From Nymphaea colorata (taxonomy: Eukaryota > Streptophyta > Magnoliopsida > Nymphaeales > Nymphaeaceae), in the NCBI RefSeq assembly GCF_008831285.2, contig NC_045148.1:3162001-3226000 (forward strand): a DNA stretch of 64,000 nt. The letters run 5' to 3'. Numbering within the stretch: the first letter of the stretch is position 1; each line of letters opens with the position of its first letter. The translations under genes and the position numbers were made by a program. The notes under the pieces were generated by a model. That model saw nothing but the letters and a program-made list of their open reading frames with translations. It was not told where the DNA came from and made no database searches. Shown piece by piece: positions 57,578 to 64,000 of this stretch.

Positions 57578-58129
57578 CTGTCACAGCATACGGTTACCGA
57601 CATTTATGATCAACATGACCACCGGCTACCGGCTCCAAATTCAATAAATTCATTCTAATAGAAATATAGAATGACATAAAGGAGAATAAAAGAAAGAATG
57701 AACAGTTCACCAAAATGAAGGACAACAAGGAAGCGAAATGAGGAACACTAAGTAATCCATGAAACGTACCAACCACTAGATCAATCGAACAATACGTATG
57801 CCTTTAGCAGGGAATTGACTGGAGATTCCATAAAAATTAAGTCCTAAAAGCCATTTCCCCTTCTCTTTGTTTTAGGAAAGGATAAGGGTAAAAAAGATGG
57901 ACAAACCAGGAAGTGAAGCAAAAAAATAAAAACAAAGATACTACTAATGAGAGAAAATGAGTAGGCATAGCAACTTAAAAGATTGCAGAAGAAGCAAGCA
58001 AGAGAATAACGTGGTGCCAGCACTGAAGAGGAAGAAGAAACAAGAAGATGAGGAATGATCAAATCTCAGAACGGAAAGAAGAAAATGATAGAAGTCCTTG
58101 AACATCCTTCGCACAGTAGCTCCACCTTA

Positions 58130-58620
58130 AGCTCTGGGGAACAACGGCGGTTTTGCATCTTTGCCGTCTAGTCTCGAGATTCTGAGGCTTGCAAGCTTCT
58201 AAGTTGGGTTTCAGAGGAGGAGGAGGTCGAAGCGACCTTCACCTTGGGTTCGATCTTCCCCTCTCTACTGTCTGTGTTTCGTTCTTACAGCTCAGGAGGA
58301 AAGGGGCAGCCAGACAACTCTGTCCTACCACCCTCCACCTCTGCTTCTGCCTCTCCCAGTTTCTTGCGCTAGAGTATTTTCTCACGTGCATCATCTGTCA
58401 CAGTCTCACAGAACACGAAAAGCTGCCTCCTCAGTTCACATTGCAAGATCAAATGGCCGTCAGGATTCCAGACTGCACGGAGATGCAGTCGAACACCATG
58501 AAAATTATGATAGGACAAACTTTTACGATAACACCATGTCAGAAGCAAATTTCTTTCTGAATCATATGACATACACTTGTATTTTTCCTGATAATAAAAA
58601 AGATTGAAAGCAAGAACTTC
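58130..58620. other. Conserved segment upstream of X2, function unknown
   Basis: Counterpart of 40230-40720. The plus-strand frame persists in part (58189-58560) but ends differently after a small insertion, which argues against a conserved protein. Confidence 0.35.
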
Positions 58621-58773
58621 GAGTTAAACTTCTGCTACAAACTCAACGACAAAAACCAAAATAGAGAGCGTTGAAATTCCGTCGATGTCTCTGCAAATAA
58701 ACTCCATGCATATCGGAAGACGATCGAATCTGAACATATTCCGATGAACCAGCGCTAACGAAATGCAGATACA

Positions 58774-59067
58774 TCAAATATGGCAACTATTGGGAATAGC
58801 AGTCATATTGAGGCATTCAAAACGATGTAAAACTATTTCCAAATCTAAAGGAGAAATCAAAGGACAGAGCAGCAAAAGAGCATATCTATAAACCTTCTCT
58901 GGTACAATTAGAATCTTTTTCTCTCTCATCCAATGGTGGGAAAGATCGAAAGGAATTGCGGCCTCCGGATGCAGCTTATCCACATTAACTATTGCGTAAC
59001 GAAGAATATTTCCCCATGCATTTCTCAAAAGCGTCCTCATATTCGAGCGGGTTATGTGTTTAGGCAT
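58774..59067 (-). other. Conserved 97-codon ORF (copy 2), unknown
   Basis: Counterpart of 40871-41164. Same length, a handful of substitutions (for example F-K-L-H-S to D-K-L-H-P), no stop. Family not recognised. Confidence 0.3.
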
Positions 59068-59278
59068 GAATGGAAAATGGAGATGTTGAAATCTTTATGG
59101 ATATCAGATCCCAATATTAGAGGTCCAAGGTGCAAAGCTGCCCGTAGAAGAAATTTCCGAGACTCGGATTCTGACAATGTCAAGTTTTACATGTTTTATG
59201 TAAAAATATCATCCCTATGCTCTGGAAGAAAACAGAAATGCCAGCACGCTAACTCATGCACAACTTGTATGTGAATAC

Positions 59279-60433
59279 ATCCACGGAGAGTTGCCAATGA
59301 TACATCCACACATTGATATTATCTATGGATTTTTGCCACTGAATTTTTGGAGATAAGAATCCGAACCTTCCATGAAATGATTCAGTGAAGATCAAGAAAG
59401 TTATTACTGATAGGTATGGAGTAGTTATAGTCTTATAGATATGCGTGGACCTGTTATTGATCCTGATAACATAGCAAATAATAGAAACAAAGCAACAAAT
59501 AGTGAAGAACATCAGAACTGTTGTAAAAGCTCCTAAAATCAAGGAGCAATGACCATTGGTAACATCCCCTGTATCTGTGAGGGACTTTATCTCCTTGGAT
59601 ATCAAGGCTGAGCCTTCCATGGTGAAAAAAACGATAAATGATTAATGGAAACAACCATTTCATTTTGCTTCTTTTATTTTTTTTCAACATGGTATTGAGC
59701 GGTGCTTCCTGAAGAAAACTTGTGTCCCAATGAAAGCTTTTGGATGATGGAAATGGATCACCGACTTCTTCTCCAAAGCAATATTCACTCCATCCAGTTT
59801 TAAAACAAGACGCAAATAGATGAAGGTAATGATGCTGCGCATAGTCTCAAGGAAAATGGTAAGACCGTCAATGCATATGAACAACAAATGGACATGTTCG
59901 AACGCCGTTCGAGTTCGAATGACCCTATATAAAGAAGCAGATCCTTGTTGCCAAATACTTTTCTTCATACTGGTCGATTGTTTCAAATGATAAACACTAA
60001 TTGGCACCTAGCATCTTTCACCTGGCACTTTCATATTTTTATAAAATTGAACATATATACTTAAAAACACTAAGGGTGTAAACAGAGAATAGCTGTTCCT
60101 AAATCCCATACTAATCATGTGGGATTTAAGGACTACTTTCTCGAGTTATTTTTGTTTGCATCGCTAAGATGATGCATGTGGGAATTAAGAACTCTTTCTC
60201 GAGTTGCTTCTGCTTACATCCTGTAAATATGTTAAATTTTATAATAATATGAAAGTGCTGGGTGAAGATTAATGTTTATCATTTGAAACAATCGGAAGAA
60301 AAATACTTGGAAACACAGACCTGTATCACATAAACAGCATTTGAACATATTCAATGGCAAAAATCCATAGATAATAACAATGTCTTTTAGATAGCAATAG
60401 AACATAACCAACCACTGGCAACTCTCCACGGAT
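59279..60433. mobile_element. Inverted-repeat element, copy 2 (1155 bp)
   Basis: Counterpart of 41375-42519. Here the arms read ATCCACGGAGAGTTGCCA and, on the other strand, ATCCGTGGAGAGTTGCCA. The base that differs from copy 1 has changed in both arms. Flanking atac is retained on each side. Confidence 0.5.
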
Positions 60434-60485
60434 ATACGATCGTCATTCCCATCATTCTGTCAATTAGCTTGCATACAAATGTTCA

Positions 60486-63041
60486 TTATGTTCCGTCCCG
60501 AAAAATATGGACATTGAATAGCTTCTTTCGTGCTACAAATTCAAAAACACAGACATCTCGTTTCTTCAGGCAATTTGCTTCAAAGAAATTGTGCCACCCA
60601 GAACTCAATGATCTTTCCATACGAGGCAAGGAATGAGCTTTATTGGAGCTGATCCATATCAGGATTTTAACGGGCCATTGCCTACCATCAGGATCCTCAA
60701 GCTTCACCTCACAAGTCTTCTTTGGCACACTTCCATTTGGAGCGTCAGCTGGAATACGCTGATAAAAGAAAGAACATACGACAGTAGTTTACAGATCATT
60801 TGATCAAGAAAAAAAAAGGGATAGATAACCGGAAATGGTAGGCAAAATTCCTGGTTAAATTGATGTTGAGCATAAGAAAGCAACTGTAAGCATTCCCCAC
60901 ATGTAACAGGAGCGACGGAAGAAGAAGACCATCACCATGACTGTGTCAGTGCAGTGAATGCTTACCAAAATGAAATTGAAAGAAGACAGCCACATGAATA
61001 GACGCTTACCATACGATATGAGTCGCTTTCTGCCACCATCTTCTTGAATGTCGGATTAGTAGTCATTAGTGAAGATGCAGCATCCCATGCTTTCGTTCTT
61101 GTGCATTTTTCTTCCATGTCCACATCAACAGACTGCAAATGGTCTTCATCAGCAATCACATCCGCAGTGGGAGTTGCAGGAGACTTCTCAACACAGCTTT
61201 TGTCGAAGATGGTGACTGTAAAATGCAACTCTCCATCATATCGGAAAACCAAAAAGTCATTTGTGTCTAAGCCATTCTCCTCAACAAATTTCTTCCATCC
61301 CTCCTCGAATACTATACGGTCACCCATCCTCAACAATTTAACATCCCAAGTTCTACCAGCATGGTCTTTGACAATGGCTGCTCCAGATTCACCAACTCTC
61401 AGATGCTTCAAAAATGCAGGTGGAATTTTCTGCGATGAAATAACTAGAAAGCTTTATAATCTCCTGGAATGGAACTAGTAGCACACCGGCCGAACTGAAA
61501 CTCTATTCTAGGCACGGGTGGAGCCAGGATTTCTTGCTTGGGGGGGCCGAGTTGTCCACAGACAAACCATAATACACACACAAAAAAACACAAATATATA
61601 ATCAAAATATCTAAAAAATATGTACATACGTAATATATGCATTTCATTTGTCAAATTTCTCTATTACTACACTTCTTATCTCTGCCTTAAATAAATGCTA
61701 AAAAAGTTTCCATGAAAGAACAAAATGAAAGAGTGTTCCTCAGCGAAATGTGGGTGTTTTGTGTATGTGAATAATGACTTTGTTTTCATATCTTTTCTCC
61801 TTAAATGCTAAACAAAAACTATTTCGACAACCAAAAAATAAACACAAGTGACTATCCACACAGAACGTGTCACACAGCAAGATCTGGAAGAAACATTTTT
61901 GTCATGTTGCCGAAAACAATAATGGCTGTTCCTCTTATGCCCACAACCGACAAATTGCCTAATTCAATTACCAACCAAGAATACAAAATGGCTCACAAAA
62001 CAGTCTTATAAATAAAGACAACAAGACACAAAAGAGAGAAGCAAAAAAGAATGCTGAAAAGAACCCAAATGCGATAAAGTGTTGCTTATCAAAGATAAAG
62101 TGTTCTTATCAAAAAGGGAAGCAAAACAGAATGCTGAAAAGAACCCAAAGCCGATAAAGCGTTACACTTGTTAATGAAGCATTTCGTTTAAACATCTCGA
62201 AAGTTGTGAAAATATCTCCCATTTTTCTGGTAACAAAAGTTGGAGGCTTACCCTCCATGCAGCAGTTTTCCGGAATTTAATAATCAATTACGCAAAATAA
62301 TGAATGAAGTGTACTCTGTGTCTTCAAAGACCCAAGATCATGTTGATGCCCTAAAATGGCATCAACCCAAAAAAAAAAATTGAAAATACTTGAAAGGGCC
62401 CATTAAGTTTTCCAAAATTTTTGGAGGCACAATGAACCAAAAGATCAATCAGATTAATGAAGTTTTTGAAACTCGATTACAGGAGCCCATTATATTGTTC
62501 AAATTCCTACTGGGGCCAGATTAGAATTTTTAAAATATTAATGGACAAATTTAGTTTCCAATATTCGAGGATGGGGTCGGAGGCCGCCCAAACTTCCCTT
62601 GTTCTATGTAAATTTGATGAAAGAAATTCATGAAGAGTGAGCATTGGAGATTATAGTAGTGCTTGAAGAATAAAACTCCCACAAGTATTAAAAAAAAAAA
62701 CATTCTCAATGTACGGACTATAATAGTTAATACATAATGCTGAGAAGCAAATAATACCAAAAAAAAAATGGAGGACAAGAAAGGAGACAAAAGAAGAAAC
62801 GAAACAGAGATAAAAGCAGATAGGAGGAGGCAATCCAGAAATGGGGAGTAAATTAGTAAACAAGATGAACGAATAGAAAGACAATCACCAAGCTCTCGCG
62901 AAAATTTTCAAACAACACTTTGAAGAATTGTGGCTTCTTCCATGAAGATCCGTCGCACTCGTTCTCCTCAGCAGTCTCTGGAAGACAACATTGAACTCCA
63001 ATATTTAGGCTTCTCGCTTTTCCCGAACAATTGTTTTTCAT
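60486..63041 (-). CDS. Two-B3-domain REM-like protein Y2 (three exons, 281 aa)
   Basis: Exons on the minus strand: 63041-62889 (51 codons), 61429-61010 (140) and 60758-60486 (90 plus stop). All junctions are GT-AG in phase 0, at the same places as in Y1. B3 domain 1 runs from about residue 34 (WKKPQFFKVLFENFRESL) across the first intron (KIPPAFLKHLRVGES, FEEGWKKFVE, DFLVFRYDGELHFTVTIF). One 26-residue acidic unit forms the linker. Domain 2 spans NPTFKKMVAESDSYRM plus exon 3 (RIPADAPNGSVPKKT to VHIFRDGT). Probable nuclear DNA-binding protein of the REM type. No frame lesion. The N-terminus differs from Y1 by small indels, so the two proteins have begun to diverge. The exon model is by eye, supported by the two-copy comparison. 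Confidence 0.86.
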
Positions 63042-63190
63042 ATCGGCTGGGGTGAAGGAGGAGGAGGGGGAGGAGAAAGAGGTAAGGGAAGAAGAGGAGA
63101 ATCGGCGCGCCTATTTAATTTTAGCCGGCGAGGAGCTTGTACGGTGTACTACTGTACCGCCCATTCGGCGAATACCTTTCGCTCGTGCCT
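63042..63190 (-). promoter_or_regulatory. Promoter / 5' region of Y2
   Basis: A CT-rich (minus sense) leader and a TATA-like AATTAAATAGGCGCGCC about 60-80 bp upstream of the ATG, at the same place as in Y1. The spacing to the GTACGGTG text is shorter than in Y1. Confidence 0.4.
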
Positions 63191-64000
63191 TGAGAGTAAG
63201 AGGATAGGCGATGGCGGTAGGTAGGGTCACTCTTACTCTTGAATACGTGAAATTCCCTCGCTTTTTCGGGATGACCTTCTTGGGTGTTGCTTTTTGGCGG
63301 TTATACCTCGTGATGGATTGCTTTGGGATGGGAAGTGCTTCGTTTATTTAATCGATATTATGATTTTAAATTTTTTTCAATAAACACAAGTTTAATGCGT
63401 GTTCACATCTAGCCATTAAATACTTGCAAGTTGATCATTTCTTTTTGCTTGGATAAATACAGTATTAATTATAAATATCAATAAATAGTTTCTTGATATT
63501 GATGTCTATACATTGTCGAAAGAATTGATCAGAGCTAAAAAGAACACGTAAAAAGGAAATTATAGATGAAATTTATTTCGTTTGATAACTAAGGTGGATC
63601 CTTTTTTTCTCTTTTCGTTCTCGTCTTTCATCGTTTTAAAATCAAATTAATGAAGATGTGTTGATTCAGGAATTACAGATTTACTCCATAATCATAGAAT
63701 TATGATCTCACTTTAAGGGGTGGAATTATAATTACAGGAATCTTTTCATCTCTCTTCGAGGCACAAGGAATGAAAGCTTAATTCATACATTTTAGAATTT
63801 TAATTTCATTTTCATCAAACAAGTTATTTTTAATTATAGAATCAAAATTCTAATTCATCAAACCTATAAAAGAAACTTGTCTCTACATGGAAAATGCTTG
63901 TGCAAGTCTATCAGTCTGCTATGGGTTTGCTTCATCTAAACAACTAAACAAAGAGAAGATGTCCCTTTGGTAGTCATGTGAGAATTGCCTCACGAATGAA
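63191..64000. other. Spacer at the right edge
   Basis: 63191-63840 is largely absent from copy 1. 63840-64000 again matches 45575-45748. No gene recognised. Confidence 0.45.

Larger units (their letters stand above)
57160..64000. repeat. Segmental duplication, copy 2 (B3 pair X2-Y2)
   Basis: Partner of 39345-45748, same orientation. The spacing grows from about 17.8 kb at Y to about 18.25 kb at the right edge, so this copy has some 400 bp more (or copy 1 has lost it) upstream of Y2. Homology is still present at the last base of the window. Confidence 0.93.

Overview
The window is nuclear DNA of a flowering plant. It contains an intronless DYW-class PPR gene, plant-specific REM-like B3 genes with GT-AG introns, several plant Ty1/copia retrotransposons primed by initiator-Met tRNA (primer site TGGTATCAGAGC), a FAR1-derived relic, and long AT-rich spacers with (TA)n and (CT)n tracts. 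I cannot name the species. No bacterial, organellar or CRISPR features were seen.

Layout. 1-4511: 5' part of a minus-strand copia element with an unbroken polyprotein frame running off the left edge; its LTR ends 305 bp upstream of the PPR gene. 4817-7162: PPR-DYW gene. 7.7-29.1 kb: gene-poor repeat land with a GTTTGG/GGAAAGG inverted-repeat element, a CACTA-like end, a decayed FAR1/MULE-type relic, four copia relics, a possible 4.6 kb gypsy-type LTR, TA microsatellites and a GC-rich MITE. 29142-35198: complete but dead minus-strand copia element with a 5 bp target duplication. 35481-39050: a plus-strand B3 pseudogene whose intron 1 holds a young 3.1 kb copia element (35622-38708) with its gag segment inverted between the LTRs. 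39.3-45.7 kb and 57.2-64.0 kb: two copies of a segmental duplication about 17.8 kb apart. Each copy carries an intact three-exon, two-B3-domain gene (Y1, Y2), a broken B3 gene (X1, X2), an inverted-repeat element and conserved unexplained ORFs. 49845-54540: an older minus-strand copia element between the two copies.

Functional reading. The credible host genes are the PPR protein (expected to act in organellar C-to-U RNA editing) and the two B3 DNA-binding proteins Y1 and Y2. The B3 locus looks like a birth-and-death cluster: two similar intact genes and three pseudogenes, damaged by separate deletions, frameshifts and insertions. I found no new multi-gene system. The most unusual objects are the copia element with inverted gag, the in-frame linker duplication in Y1, and an inverted-repeat element whose two arms changed together between the duplicated copies.
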